64,000 nt of DNA, taken from the NCBI GenBank assembly GCA_965206145.1, contig CBDBIK010000005.1, positions 1 through 64,000 of the forward strand, given 5' to 3'. This DNA comes from CBDBIK01 sp965206145. Lineage in GTDB: Bacteria; Pseudomonadota; Alphaproteobacteria; TMED109. Below are positions 51,984 to 60,501 of the stretch, piece after piece (within the stretch, counting starts at the first letter, position 1; each line of letters starts with the position of its first letter). The translations under genes were made by a program, and so were the position numbers. Under the pieces are notes generated by a model. That model ran no database searches and had not been told where the DNA came from. It saw only the letters and a program-made list of their open reading frames with translations.

Positions 51984-52355
51984 ATGCCCCCAAATCCCCC
52001 GTATACGTATACGGGGGCGCGAGAACATTCTGAATTGCCCGGTATACGTATACGGGGGAACTTAGCGTTTGGCCGCTTTGGAGTAGACCGCGCTCTTATT
52101 GCTGAGAAAAAGGCGAAAGGCTTGAAACGACTAACCCTCTGGGTGCAACCCGAAGATGTGGATATCCACCAGATGGCCGCGCGGCAGCCCCATGCCCTGA
52201 ACCGGCTGCGCAAGAAGGTCGAACGGGAATTGCGCCCGCAGATCGAAACCGAGGTCGCCGCAGAACTTGAACGCAAGACACGCCGCGCCATGCTGCGCAG
52301 AAGCGGGCACAAGTCCGAAGGCAGGCGGCGGGAAGCAACCGACCGCCCGAACTGA
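51984..52355 (+). CDS. Small hypothetical protein (uncertain start)
   Basis: The 123-codon frame has a convincing C-terminal two thirds: DRALIAEKKAKGLKRLTLWV, QPEDVDIHQMAARQPHALNR, LRKKVERELRPQIETEVAAE, which is helical and basic and resembles small alphaproteobacterial DNA-binding-like proteins. The first 30 codons run across two palindromes and are probably not original, so the true start may have been lost. The function is unknown. Confidence 0.45.
   Translation: MPPNPPYTYTGAREHSELPGIRIRGNLAFGRFGVDRALIAEKKAKGLKRLTLWVQPEDVDIHQMAARQPHALNRLRKKVERELRPQIETEVAAELERKTRRAMLRRSGHKSEGRRREATDRPN
51996..52058. promoter_or_regulatory. Two palindromes upstream of Uma2 copy 3
   Basis: A perfect palindrome (C5-GTATACGTATAC-G5) lies at 51996-52017. 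A second, imperfect copy with the same GTATACGTATAC core lies at 52038-52057. They sit 75-135 bases upstream of Uma2 copy 3, with the words CCTAGCTATCTTAAC in between as upstream of copy 1. Confidence 0.55.
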
Positions 52356-52379
52356 TCCGGTTCGAGAAGCGGCCCCTAA

Positions 52380-53342
52380 CCTTTACACCAGCAATATACC
52401 CCCGCTTTTGCTTTTGAAATTGCTCTGTTTGGAAGAAATAGGAAACATACTTTGGGTTTAGCGTATGCGAGGAAAAGCACGCATCGCTACTAACCGCAAT
52501 GTCGTCGTCACCTGGCCAAGCGACGGCTTTGCAAAGGTCTTCGTCATTTTCGCTTGTTGTCGCTATAACCAAATCGCCTTGCTTCGCCATTCGAGCTTTT
52601 TCGAAAATTCTTCGGTGACAAATGTTTTGGTGGCGTGGGCATAGGTTCCGTAATGGGTATAAAGCTGGCCATAGTGAATGCAGCCAACACCTTCTTCGAC
52701 AAAATCCTTTTTCTGCAATCCGCCGCCGCGCGTGAATTTCCCAACGCGATCATCGCCCATCGGTCGATGCTAAACCTCACCATCGTCAAATGTGAACAAT
52801 TGATCACGATAATAGTTGTATTGTGCTTTGCGGGCTGTAAGCTCGGTAGATGCGTCCAAAATCCGCACAATCTCCGACTGTATCTCCAGCGACTTCTTCG
52901 GATCGTCGGGGCATGGGATGGGGATTTCAATCATCCGCCCCTTTGTCAGCTTTGCACGCCCTCCGCCCGTTAGAAACGGAATGAAATTCACAATGCACAG
53001 ATAGTGAAACAAAAACCTTGTGTTCAGCCTTTCTTTGCCTCGAACGACATGAATGTGATTGTTCGCCCAGAATTTTCCCGTTACGTATTGAATAGAGTAA
53101 TTTTCTAGACTTGCTGAGCCGTCTTCTGCAATCAGCACATATTCACCATTGTGAGTATGGCCATCAACATAGCTTTGAACGTTGTTTGCACCGTAGTATG
53201 GTGTTTGCCCATGTACACGCAAAGAGGCTTTAACAGCCTTTCTACCTCTGTTTGCCACTTCAAAAAAGCCTTCATCCCCCAGCGGCTCCCACGCCACATC
53301 AGCACCATCCAGCAATCTTTCTATGTAACTTAACTCGCTCAT
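52380..53342 (-). pseudogene. hsdS: Type I restriction specificity subunit HsdS, broken
   Basis: The first 190 codons hold one target-recognition domain and the conserved spacer: FFEVANRGRKAVKASLRVHG, TPYYGANNVQSYVDGHTHNG, KFWANNHIHVVRG, then IPIPCPDDPKKSLEIQSEIV and RILDASTELTARKAQYNYYR. A TAG follows DDGEV, where the second domain starts (GKFTRGGGLQKKDFVEEGVG, HYGQLYTHYGTYAHATKTFV). A missing T near 52590 shifts the frame again before ARMAKQGDLVIATTSENDED. The gene is cut at about 52380, before the second spacer. It is therefore inactive. Confidence 0.85.
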
Positions 53343-53344
53343 GG

Positions 53345-53950
53345 CTACAGCTCCCCGGTTTTGAATTCGCTATAGCCTTCGTAGTAATAGCTGACATCAA
53401 TGCCCTTCATAAACAGGGCGCGATCATCAACCTGATCGGTTAGTGCCTCTTTTAGCAGGGTCTTGATTTCCACATCCTTCACCACGCTGCGCTGCATGGC
53501 AGAAAGATATTCATCCTTATCCACTCCGTTCCAATCCACCACTTGGCGCAGTTCTTTTTTAAGGATCAAATCCAGCCAGATGCGCGTGGCGCGTCCGTTA
53601 CCTTCGCGGAACGGGTGGGCGATGTTCATCTCTACATATTTTTCGATGATCTGATCAAAGCTGCCTTGCGGCATGGCGTTGATATGTTCCAGTGAGGCTT
53701 GCAGATACATCAGTGACGCAAAACGGAAATTCGCCTTAGCGATATTCACCTCGCGGATTTTGCCGGCAAGGTCATAGATACCTTCAAATAAATAGGCATG
53801 AATTAAAGCCAGCCCTTTGAAGGTGCCAACTTCCACCTTGTCAATATCACCGGTTTCAAAAAGCTGTTTAGCTTTTTGCTTGCTGATTTTTTCTTCGGCT
53901 TTTGCCAAATCCACCTGATTGGTGATGTTTAATTTGTTTCCCAGTGTCAT
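53345..53950 (-). CDS. Fic-family protein inside a type I R-M operon
   Basis: The 201-residue protein has the complete Fic motif HPFREGNGRATRIW and the flap region YDLAGKIREVNIAKANFRFA. Fic enzymes transfer AMP or another nucleotide to a target hydroxyl. No inhibitory S-x-x-x-E-(G/N) helix is evident at the N-terminus, so it may need a separate partner. The start overlaps the hsdM stop (ATGA) and the gene ends two bases before hsdS, the layout in which Fic/DOC genes sit between hsdM and hsdS. It is intact, although both neighbours are broken. Confidence 0.88.
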   Translation of the reverse strand: MTLGNKLNITNQVDLAKAEEKISKQKAKQLFETGDIDKVEVGTFKGLALIHAYLFEGIYDLAGKIREVNIAKANFRFASLMYLQASLEHINAMPQGSFDQIIEKYVEMNIAHPFREGNGRATRIWLDLILKKELRQVVDWNGVDKDEYLSAMQRSVVKDVEIKTLLKEALTDQVDDRALFMKGIDVSYYYEGYSEFKTGEL

Positions 53951-54125
53951 GCGGATTCTCCCTCAATCTCCACAACGATGGCATCGATATCGGAACGCAG
54001 CTGGTCAATCTTACTAACGGTGGTTTTGATTTTTGCATCGAGTTCAGTGATATCAATCACCTCTCTTGTGTCTTTCGCGTCCACGTAGGAGTTGACTGGC
54101 AGGTTATAATCATGAGCCACAATTG
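53947..54125 (-). pseudogene. hsdM: Type I restriction methylase HsdM, C-terminal fragment
   Basis: The tail reads AHDYNLPVNSYVDAKDTREV, IDITELDAKIKTTVSKIDQL and RSDIDAIVVEIEGESA, the classic HsdM C-terminus (.DYNL.V..YV). The catalytic domain with NPPF is missing upstream of 54125. Confidence 0.82.
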
Positions 54126-54154
54126 TTCACTGGTTCAATTCTCACTATCCGCAC

Positions 54155-54280
54155 TTGGCTACAGAATTAGCAGACGAAGAAAAGAACACTTTGGACCGCT
54201 TAAACAGGATCAGTATGGGGTATTTTCGTCCCCTTGTCATGTCTGTATTCAAAAACGAAAAGGACACTTCAAAGCGTACA
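54155..54280 (+). other. Unassigned open stretch
   Basis: A frame beginning MATELADEEKNTLDRLNRIS and GYFRPLVMSVFKNEKDTSKR has protein-like composition but no recognised family and is cut by the resolvase fragment on the other strand. It may be a phage-gene remnant. Confidence 0.25.
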
Positions 54281-54284
54281 GAAC

Positions 54285-54396
54285 CGGATTTGACCCGTTC
54301 ACTGAGCAAGTCACGTTCAAACTGGGCGATACCTGCCAACATGGTCGCCATCATCCGGCCATGCGGCGTGTCGAGATCGAAGGTCATGCCGCTCAT
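54285..54396 (-). pseudogene. Serine resolvase catalytic-domain fragment
   Basis: The frame reads MTFDLDTPHGRMMATMLAGI and AQFERDLLSERVKSG, the conserved end of the resolvase catalytic domain and the start of its long E-helix. The rest is absent. Together with the scraps at 35446 and 47784 it indicates a scattered Tn3-type unit. Confidence 0.75.
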
Positions 54397-54409
54397 GGCA
54401 ACAACAGCC

Positions 54410-55560
54410 TCCCACGCGCGGCTTCGTCGTCGCCAAAGCGATGCAACGATCTGCTGCGCACCCTGCGCGATGCCGTGGACAAGGCCATCGCCGAAGGCCG
54501 GACACTCGAGCAGTTCCGCACCGACCTTGAAGCGTAACTCAAGCATCAGGGATGGTGGGGCCGCAAGACCATGACCGATCCCGCAACCGGCGAGCAGCGG
54601 ACCGTCCAGCCCGGCTCCGCACGCCGCCTGCGCGTGATCTTTGACACCAATATGCGCGGCGCCTACGCCGCCGGTCGCTGGGTGCGCATCCGGCGCACAA
54701 AACCCGCCCTGCCATATCTGCAATACATCCAGCTGCAACGGGTCAATGCCCGCGATGACCACAAGCCGTTTCACGAGTTGGTGATCCCCGTCGATCATCC
54801 GTTCTGGACCACGCACTTCCCGCCAAACGGCTAGTTCTGGGGCTACGCCACCCTCCAGATGACCGCCGCCGCCGTCGAGCGGCGGGGTCTGAGCGTGACG
54901 ACCGATTCCCCCCATGGGCACACGCGCCTGGACCAACCCGCGCAGCGGGAAGATCGACCAGGTTGCCCGACGGCATCACCCCCGGCTTTGACACCAACCC
55001 CGGTGCCTCCTTCCTCGCCGAACAGGGACGCTATGACCGGATTGCTGGCGCGCTTACAGCGCAGGCGCGAGGCGTCGAGTTCGTCCTGATCGCGCAGGCC
55101 CGTGCGCGCGGCATCAGCACCGGCGTTGAGCATCTCGCAACAATGGATATTGATCCCGATGATACCCGTGCCATCGGCGGCGCGGGCAGTGCTGCGCCGG
55201 TCGAGTGGGTGAGTGGAGAGCGGCGCGCGGTCAAACTGAGCGAGAACCTGAAAGCAACAGTCTCCGATCCGGCCCGGCGGATCAGTGTTATCCACAATCA
55301 CCCAGATTCATCCGGCTTCTCGATAAAGGATCTCGAGATGCTGGAATTTAGCCCCGGCCTCGTGCGCGTCACCGTCGTGGGCCACGACGATTCGCTCTAC
55401 CGCGCCGCCCATCCGCATCGCCGAAGGGGCGGCGAATATGGACATGGATGCGCAAACCATGAAAAGGCTCGCCGAACACGCCGCGTCCACCGCGCTGGAC
55501 CGGGCGGGCTACCTTATGCTCACGCCATTGCCGGAGGCAGCCGCGTCAACCTGATGCGCT
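54410..55560 (+). pseudogene. Prophage Mu gpF-like head protein with a C-terminal JAB/HNHP-like domain, multiply broken
   Basis: The N-terminal part matches phage head morphogenesis proteins: RGFVVAKAMQ, then (frameshift) DLLRTLRDAVDKAIAEGRTL, an in-frame TAA, KHQGWWGRKTMTDPATGEQR, VIFDTNMRGAYAAGRWVRIR, and a TAG after PPNG. Another frame continues with PDGITPGFDTNPGASFLAEQ and a C-terminal domain containing GVEHLATMDIDPDDTRAI and RISVIHNHPDSSGFSIKDLE, which resembles JAB-type metalloprotease or toxin-like cores (HNHPDSSGFS). At least four lesions are visible. The arrangement suggests a head protein fused to a variable C-terminal domain. Confidence 0.7.
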
Positions 55561-55603
55561 TCGGTGAGGAACGGTTTGAACGGATCATCACGGAGCTTCT
55601 GAA

Positions 55604-56092
55604 ATGGCCGGGCTTACGGCATGGGAAGAACTGGAAAGGCACGGGTTGACGGAATGCGATCCGCGCGATCGTGAACCGCTGGACCAGCGCCTGTTCGGAA
55701 ACATGATGGCCGACCCGGAAAATTCCGTGCGCGATACGATGTGCTGGCTGCGTGAACTTCTCACCGCTGGAGCCGATCCCATGGTCAAGAACTTTGCCTC
55801 GAAGCTGCGAGACCACGTCGAACTGCTTCGGCTAGCTGTGATGTTCCCTGCCGAAATTGACCTCCCTGAGCCCGGCGACATCCATGCTCTGCGCGACTCC
55901 ATGCGTGACGCCATCACCCATATCGAAGGCTGGGCCAAGCACCACAGCTACGACATGATCGACACCTCCGAGGAAGATACCGCCGCCCGGCTGGGCTGGC
56001 CGGACGAGACCGGCAAGGGCTGGGCACCGCCTTGGGATATCCTCGGAATGACCCCGCTCGACTATTGGGGATCACCCGACCTGTCAACGTGA
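55604..56092 (+). CDS. Hypothetical phage-associated protein
   Basis: The 162-residue frame MAGLTAWEELERHGLTECDP has LDQRLFGNMMADPENSVRDT and HHSYDMIDTSEEDTAARLGW, ending in DYWGSPDLST. It is acidic and soluble, and I do not recognise a family. It follows the head-protein remnant on the same strand and looks intact. Confidence 0.45.
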   Translation: MAGLTAWEELERHGLTECDPRDREPLDQRLFGNMMADPENSVRDTMCWLRELLTAGADPMVKNFASKLRDHVELLRLAVMFPAEIDLPEPGDIHALRDSMRDAITHIEGWAKHHSYDMIDTSEEDTAARLGWPDETGKGWAPPWDILGMTPLDYWGSPDLST

Positions 56093-56309
56093 ATGCAATG
56101 CCGTTTTCCGGGCGGTTTTTACCCTTTGCAAAACCCATGAAAAGTTCGGTTTCCGGGCCATAAACACCCCCGCAACTGCTCCGAATTGTCAATTTCACTG
56201 TCGCGGCCAGTTTTTGAACCCGCTTGAACAGCGCAGATCAATACGCACACAAACCCCACCATTCCATGCCGTTTCGGGGATCTCATCCGGAATAGTCCGG
56301 ATACATCAT
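56093..56309. other. Intergenic segment
   Basis: No gene is supported. The region holds no obvious promoter or repeat; it separates the phage-like gene from the exonuclease fragment. Confidence 0.3.
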
Positions 56310-56574
56310 TATTTCTGTCGTCTCACAGGTGAACTCGGCGACCTGCTGTGAGAACTCAAATAGCGACGGCAGGCTTGGTGAGCTGATCAGGGGTGACCCG
56401 GGTGACGACTAACGCCTACAGTGACGGCAGGATATGCGGGGCCAGCCGGCAGCGGATGTTGACCCGGTCCTTCTCCACGAAATTCTCGTCCGTCCAGATC
56501 GCCGCGAACTGCAGCGGCTGGTCGAATGCCGGCGAGATGCCAGTCGTTTCAAGGCCGTAGAAGACAAAATCCAT
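56310..56574 (-). pseudogene. sbcB: Exodeoxyribonuclease I, N-terminal fragment
   Basis: From an ATG at 56574 the frame reads MDFVFYGLETTGISPAFDQP, LQFAAIWTDENFVEKDRVNI and RCRLAPHILPSL, then TAG, then VVTRVTPDQLTKP before a frame change into SLFEFSQQVAEF. This is the DnaQ-like exonuclease start of exonuclease I (D.ET.G, FDQ..QFAA..TD). One acidic catalytic residue is altered (YGLETTG where YDTETTG is usual). Only about 90 codons remain. Confidence 0.72.
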
Positions 56575-56953
56575 ACTGGAGAGGTACACCTAACCGGGCG
56601 ATAAATCCATGAACCGCCATGCGTCGTTTCAATTTACTTGACTTAAACACTAAAGCCGAACAATTCGACGGGCTGACTTAAAGGTCGCCGTCATGTCAGC
56701 CAAGGCGTAGCCTTGGTCTTGCACACCACGGTAATGGACAACTCGAAGGCGGCTGCTTGGGCCAAGCGCTTCCGAACCGCACGCCCGCATGATTTGACAG
56801 CACAATTCCTTAGATCTTCGCCGTCAAATCATCTTGATGGCAGTAGCGGGCAATCAAAGCCCGTTGACGGCAATATTTCCTCTGATTCTCTTGCCAAAGC
56901 CGCTTGCCGTGGCTAAGTTGCCATCAAACCAGGACAACAGCTACGAGCAATAA
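56575..56953. other. Spacer upstream of the Fic gene
   Basis: A + strand frame of 67 codons (56713-56916) has low-information composition and no family. Nothing else is recognised. The Fic ATG at 56954 has only a weak ribosome site (ACGAGCAATAA before it). Confidence 0.3.
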
Positions 56954-58087
56954 ATGGTCGCCAGACCCTTCGATCTGACAGATGCAGTGCACTACCACGA
57001 CGGTGCCTTCCCACCCGAAGCGCTTGACTACGAACGACTGCTTGGCCCTCTCGAAGAGGCTGTAGCCTCTCTTGCACGCTATGATGCCAAAATATCAGGC
57101 ATGGTGAATGGCGAGCTTTTCCTGGCTCCTCTGCGCCGTCAGGACGCTGTGACCTCGTCACGAATGGAGGGCACAATCTCTACGATTGAGGATCTCTACC
57201 GCTTGGAGGCGGAGGAAAATGCCGGTAGCGCCGACCTATATCGAAACGCTCGAAATGACGATGTCGAGACTTACCTTTACTCGCAGGCTTTGCGGAGCGC
57301 GCAAGAGGGCCTTGCGGAAGGCATGCCACTTGGCGAGCACCTGATCCGGTCGAAGCATCAACAGCTACTTTCCGTCGGTCGCGGCGCGACCAAGCGCCCA
57401 GGCAGCTACAAGATCGAGCAAAATTACATCGGGGATGAGCGCCGCGGGAAGATTTACTACGTCCCAATCTCACCAGAACAGCTTGAACCTGCGATGGCAA
57501 CTTTGGTGCAGTTCATAAATGCTGAATCGACGCGCCCGCTCATACGAACAGCGCTCACACATGTTGAATTCGAGGCGCTTCATCCGTTTGGGGATGGTAA
57601 TGGCCGGATCGGGCGCATGTTGATTACGCTGATGCTCTGGCGACTTGGCGTGCTCAGCCAGCCCAATTTTTTCGTTTCTGGATACTTCGAAATCCACAAA
57701 GACGAGTACATCGAGCGAATGCGGGCCGTCTCGGCAGGGGGCGACTGGACCGGTTGGGTAGTCTTTTTCCTGCAGGCCATGCATGAACAGGCCACTGTGA
57801 ACATCCGTACGACCGATGCGATCTTCAAGTTGCACAACGACATGCGAGAACGCTTCCGCGAGGTATTGAACTCCCAGTTTCATGATCAGGCGCTGGATTT
57901 CGTATTTGCTAGCCCTGTGTTTCGCAACGATCGGTTCATCGAACGATCGGGCATTCCGGCGACCTCAGCGCGCTCACTGTCACGCCGTCTGGTCGACGCC
58001 GGACTTCTGAGGACACTGCAGCCCGCAGCCGGGCGTAGGGCCGCCCTTTATGCCTTCGATGCTCTGTTGGACCTTTTGAAGGTTTAA
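56954..58087 (+). CDS. Class II Fic-family protein
   Basis: The 377-residue protein has an N-terminal inhibitory helix with TSSRMEGTISTIEDLY (S-x-x-x-E-G type) at about residue 70, the Fic motif HPFGDGNGRIGRML at about 210, and a C-terminal winged-helix-like region (ERSGIPATSARSLSRRLVDA). This is the common Fic/DUF4172-like architecture of self-regulated nucleotidyltransferases. It is intact, unlike its neighbours, and separated by six bases from the nuclease gene on the same strand. Confidence 0.88.
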   Translation: MVARPFDLTDAVHYHDGAFPPEALDYERLLGPLEEAVASLARYDAKISGMVNGELFLAPLRRQDAVTSSRMEGTISTIEDLYRLEAEENAGSADLYRNARNDDVETYLYSQALRSAQEGLAEGMPLGEHLIRSKHQQLLSVGRGATKRPGSYKIEQNYIGDERRGKIYYVPISPEQLEPAMATLVQFINAESTRPLIRTALTHVEFEALHPFGDGNGRIGRMLITLMLWRLGVLSQPNFFVSGYFEIHKDEYIERMRAVSAGGDWTGWVVFFLQAMHEQATVNIRTTDAIFKLHNDMRERFREVLNSQFHDQALDFVFASPVFRNDRFIERSGIPATSARSLSRRLVDAGLLRTLQPAAGRRAALYAFDALLDLLKV

Positions 58088-58093
58088 ACAGTC

Positions 58094-58570
58094 ATGCTGA
58101 GGATGATGGCTCTGATCGCTCTTCTGCTCTCTGCGGTTCCCGCCGCGGCGAATGAGCTGGTCGGCGTGGCAAGCGTGATCGACGGCGACACAATTGAAAT
58201 CTGCGGCGTTCGCATCCGCCTGCACGGGATAGATGCCCCTGAGAGCCAGCAATTCTGCGCACGCGCATCGGGCGAGCGGTGGCGATGCGGGCAACAGGCG
58301 GCTCTGGCTCTGGCCGACCGAATTGGGCGGCGTACGGTTTCTTGTTCTGTACGCAACGTGGATCGGTACGATCGCGCAATCGCCGTATGCGCTCATGGAA
58401 ATGAGGATCTGAACCGCTGGCTAGTCAGTGAAGGATGGGCTGTCGCCTATCGTCGATATTCGCCGGACTACATCCAGGCGGAAGAGCAGGCACGTCACGC
58501 TGGACGCAACATCTGGTCGGGGCAATTCGTGATGCCCTGGGACTGGCGGCGAGGTCAGCGCCTTCCATGA
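58094..58570 (+). CDS. Secreted thermonuclease (SNase-like)
   Basis: The 158-residue protein has a signal peptide (MLRMMALIALLLSAVPAAA) and the staphylococcal-nuclease pattern: VIDGDTIEICGVRIRLHGID then APESQQ, and RYDRAIAVCAHGNEDLNRWL with EEQARHAGRNIW. Several cysteines suggest disulfides. It would act in the periplasm or outside the cell as a DNase or RNase. It follows the Fic gene by six bases and could be co-transcribed. Confidence 0.9.
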   Translation: MLRMMALIALLLSAVPAAANELVGVASVIDGDTIEICGVRIRLHGIDAPESQQFCARASGERWRCGQQAALALADRIGRRTVSCSVRNVDRYDRAIAVCAHGNEDLNRWLVSEGWAVAYRRYSPDYIQAEEQARHAGRNIWSGQFVMPWDWRRGQRLP

Positions 58571-58584
58571 AGCCTCCAGCAGAC

Positions 58585-58753
58585 AGCACGACTGAAGTCC
58601 TCAACCCAGCGGTCCGACCTGCGCATCGCGGAGGTTCCAGCACCGCGTCCGGGTGACCGGTTGGGAATCGACAGCAAAGCCTTCCTCATTCAGGGCGAGC
58701 CCGTTCGTGAGCGTGAGCGGCTCGTCTGGACCGTTGATCTGAGACCCGCGTGA
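58585..58753 (+). pseudogene. Prophage head-tail joining protein, C-terminal fragment
   Basis: The frame reads RSDLRIAEVPAPRPGDRLGI, DSKAFLIQGEPVRERERLVW and TVDLRPA, then a stop overlapping the next start (GTGA). This is the typical tail of small phage or GTA-like head-completion proteins located upstream of a DUF6441 gene. The N-terminus is cut by the nuclease gene. Confidence 0.6.
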
Positions 58754-59352
58754 AGCTCAAACTCGACATCGATACGGATATCGCCGCGAGGATGGCGGCG
58801 GAAGTTCTGGCGGGTGAACGCGCAGTGACAGCCGCCATGCGCGAGGCCGGAACCGGGCTGAGGACTGCCTGGCGCGCACAAATCACCGGCGCAGGGCGGG
58901 CCGACGGCTTGCCAACTCGATCCGCAACCAGAACTTCCCGAGGTCTGGCGAGAGCCTCGATGCCGTAGCACTGGTCGGATCGAAGGCACCGGTGGTTGTG
59001 GGAGCCCACAATACCGGCCCGTTGATCCGCTCGAAGGACGGGTTCTGGCTGGCAATCCCGCTCTGCCCGCTGCAGGCAAATCCACGCGCGACGGTTGGAT
59101 TACGCCCGGCGAATGGGAATGCCGTCACGGACTGCGTTTGCGGTTCGTCTATCGCCGGATGGGCAGCTGAACACCAAGGGTCAGGCGGTCGTGTCACGCT
59201 CGAAGACCGGACGCGGCAAGGTCACCGTGCCGATCTTCCTGCTGGTGCCGCAGGTCAAGTTGCCGAAGCGGCTGAACCTCGCGCGGGATGCCGAGAAGGT
59301 GACGGGGGCCGTGCCGGGGTTGATTGTAGAGAAGTGGGTGGATCGGGCGTGA
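58750..59352 (+). pseudogene. Phage DUF6441 protein, several frameshifts
   Basis: The N-terminus (GTG start) is MKLKLDIDTDIAARMAAEVL, GTGLRTAWRAQITGAG. It continues in other frames with SIRNQNFPRSGESLDAVALV, VVVGAHNTGPLIRSKDGFWL, then QLNTKGQAVVSRSKTGRGKV and TVPIFLLVPQVKLPKRLNLA. The complete DUF6441 sequence can be read only across at least three frames. Confidence 0.75.
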
Positions 59353-59390
59353 ACCACATCCGGGAAAATCCGGCATTGTGGACAAGCGCA

Positions 59391-59417
59391 CTTCATTGGC
59401 ACATATTGCCAATGAAG
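59391..59417. promoter_or_regulatory. Perfect palindrome operator of the parDE module
   Basis: CTTCATTGGCA and TGCCAATGAAG are exact 11-bp arms around a 5-base centre (CATAT), ending 14 bases before the ParD ATG. Its position on the promoter and its symmetry fit an autoregulatory ParD operator. Confidence 0.75.
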
Positions 59418-59431
59418 CTGAGGGATATCTC

Positions 59432-59689
59432 ATGGCCACACGAAACGTCGTTCTGACAGATGCACAATCCAGCCTGGTCGACCGCCTAGTCGAGACCGGC
59501 CGTTACCAGAATGCCAGCGAGGCATTGCGGGCGGGTTTGCGCCTTCTGGAGCGTGAGGAAAACGAAATCAAGGCCCTACGCAACCAGCTCTCAGCCGGAT
59601 TGGCGCAGGCCAAGACCGGTGATCTGGCCGATGGGAACGGCGAGGATGCCATCCGTCATGTCTTTGCTGCCGCGCGAAGCAAGGCCTGA
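59432..59689 (+). CDS. parD: ParD-family antitoxin
   Basis: From MATRNVVLTDAQSSLVDRLV the 85-residue protein has a ribbon-helix-helix N-terminus (RNVVLTD..) with YQNASEALRAGLRLLEREEN, the ParD signature, and a charged tail that would wrap the toxin. An in-frame ATG at 59378 would place the operator inside the coding region. It overlaps parE by one base. Confidence 0.9.
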   Translation: MATRNVVLTDAQSSLVDRLVETGRYQNASEALRAGLRLLEREENEIKALRNQLSAGLAQAKTGDLADGNGEDAIRHVFAAARSKA

Positions 59690-60033
59690 TGCCCAAACCC
59701 TGGCGGTTGACCCGTCGGGCCGAGGCGTCTCTTCTCGATATCGCGCTCTGGACGATCGAGACTTTCGGGCCGCGTCAGACTCAAGCCTATGAGGAAGACC
59801 TTATCGCGCGTTGTTCCGGCATCGCATCGGGTAGTGTGCCATCACAAAGCTGTCGGGCAATTATCGACCCCAATCTGAAGGAGGATCTGCGCTTTGCCCG
59901 CTCAGGGCAACACTTAATTGTGTTTGTCGAGGATGAGGCCAGTGTGATCATCGTGGATTTTCTGCACAGCAGGAGCAATTTACCGGCAAAGCTTGCGAGC
60001 CCTGCCAAACAACAGCCAGAACAGAACCATTGA
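59689..60033 (+). CDS. parE: ParE-family toxin
   Basis: The 114-residue protein begins MPKPWRLTRRAEASLLDIAL and contains WTIETFGPRQTQAYEEDLIA, DLRFARSGQHLIVFVEDEAS and VIIVDFLHSRSNLPAKL, the RelE/ParE fold pattern. Known ParE toxins inhibit DNA gyrase. It is slightly longer than the usual 95-100 residues because of its proline- and lysine-rich end. It is intact and directly follows its antitoxin. Confidence 0.9.
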   Translation: MPKPWRLTRRAEASLLDIALWTIETFGPRQTQAYEEDLIARCSGIASGSVPSQSCRAIIDPNLKEDLRFARSGQHLIVFVEDEASVIIVDFLHSRSNLPAKLASPAKQQPEQNH

Positions 60034-60068
60034 GGTGAACCGACACTTGTTCGGCAAACAACAAACCC

Positions 60069-60400
60069 ATGCCCACACCCCCGAAAAACCATCCTGAGCC
60101 CTGCTTACGGCACTGCAAAACCCTGCCGGTGACAACCGTGCTACGCAGTGAGGTGCTGCCCGAACTCGTACTGGCCGAAGGCCTACTGATCCTGCGCAAC
60201 GGCGAGCCGGGGGATCCCGAGGTCACACTGTCGCCGCTGCGCTACCACTATCAGCATCGCGCCGAGACCGAGGTGGTCGTACAGGGCCCCGGTCGTGACG
60301 CCGCCTTCGATACGCTGACCACCGGCATCGGCCACTGCGCTCGCAGCCGACCGGACGCTCGGCGGCCTCTGCGACTAGGTCGAAGCCGAAGCACCACGCC
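60069..60400 (+). pseudogene. Phage tail-associated protein fragment, frameshifted
   Basis: The frame has TTVLRSEVLPELVLAEGLLI, LRNGEPGDPEVTLSPLRYHY and QHRAETEVVVQGPGRDAAFD, then breaks into another frame (ADRTLGGLCD followed by TAG). The same order of genes occurs after DUF6441 in GTA-like prophages. It is the last recognisable phage gene. Confidence 0.65.
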
Positions 60401-60501
60401 CGGTTCATCGCCGCGCCCCTCAAGTCAGCTGGGTCCGTCAGGCGCGGTCCAATGACCCGTCACGGACAAAATCGTCTCCCGCCGTTTTCAGGGGTCTTCA
60501 A

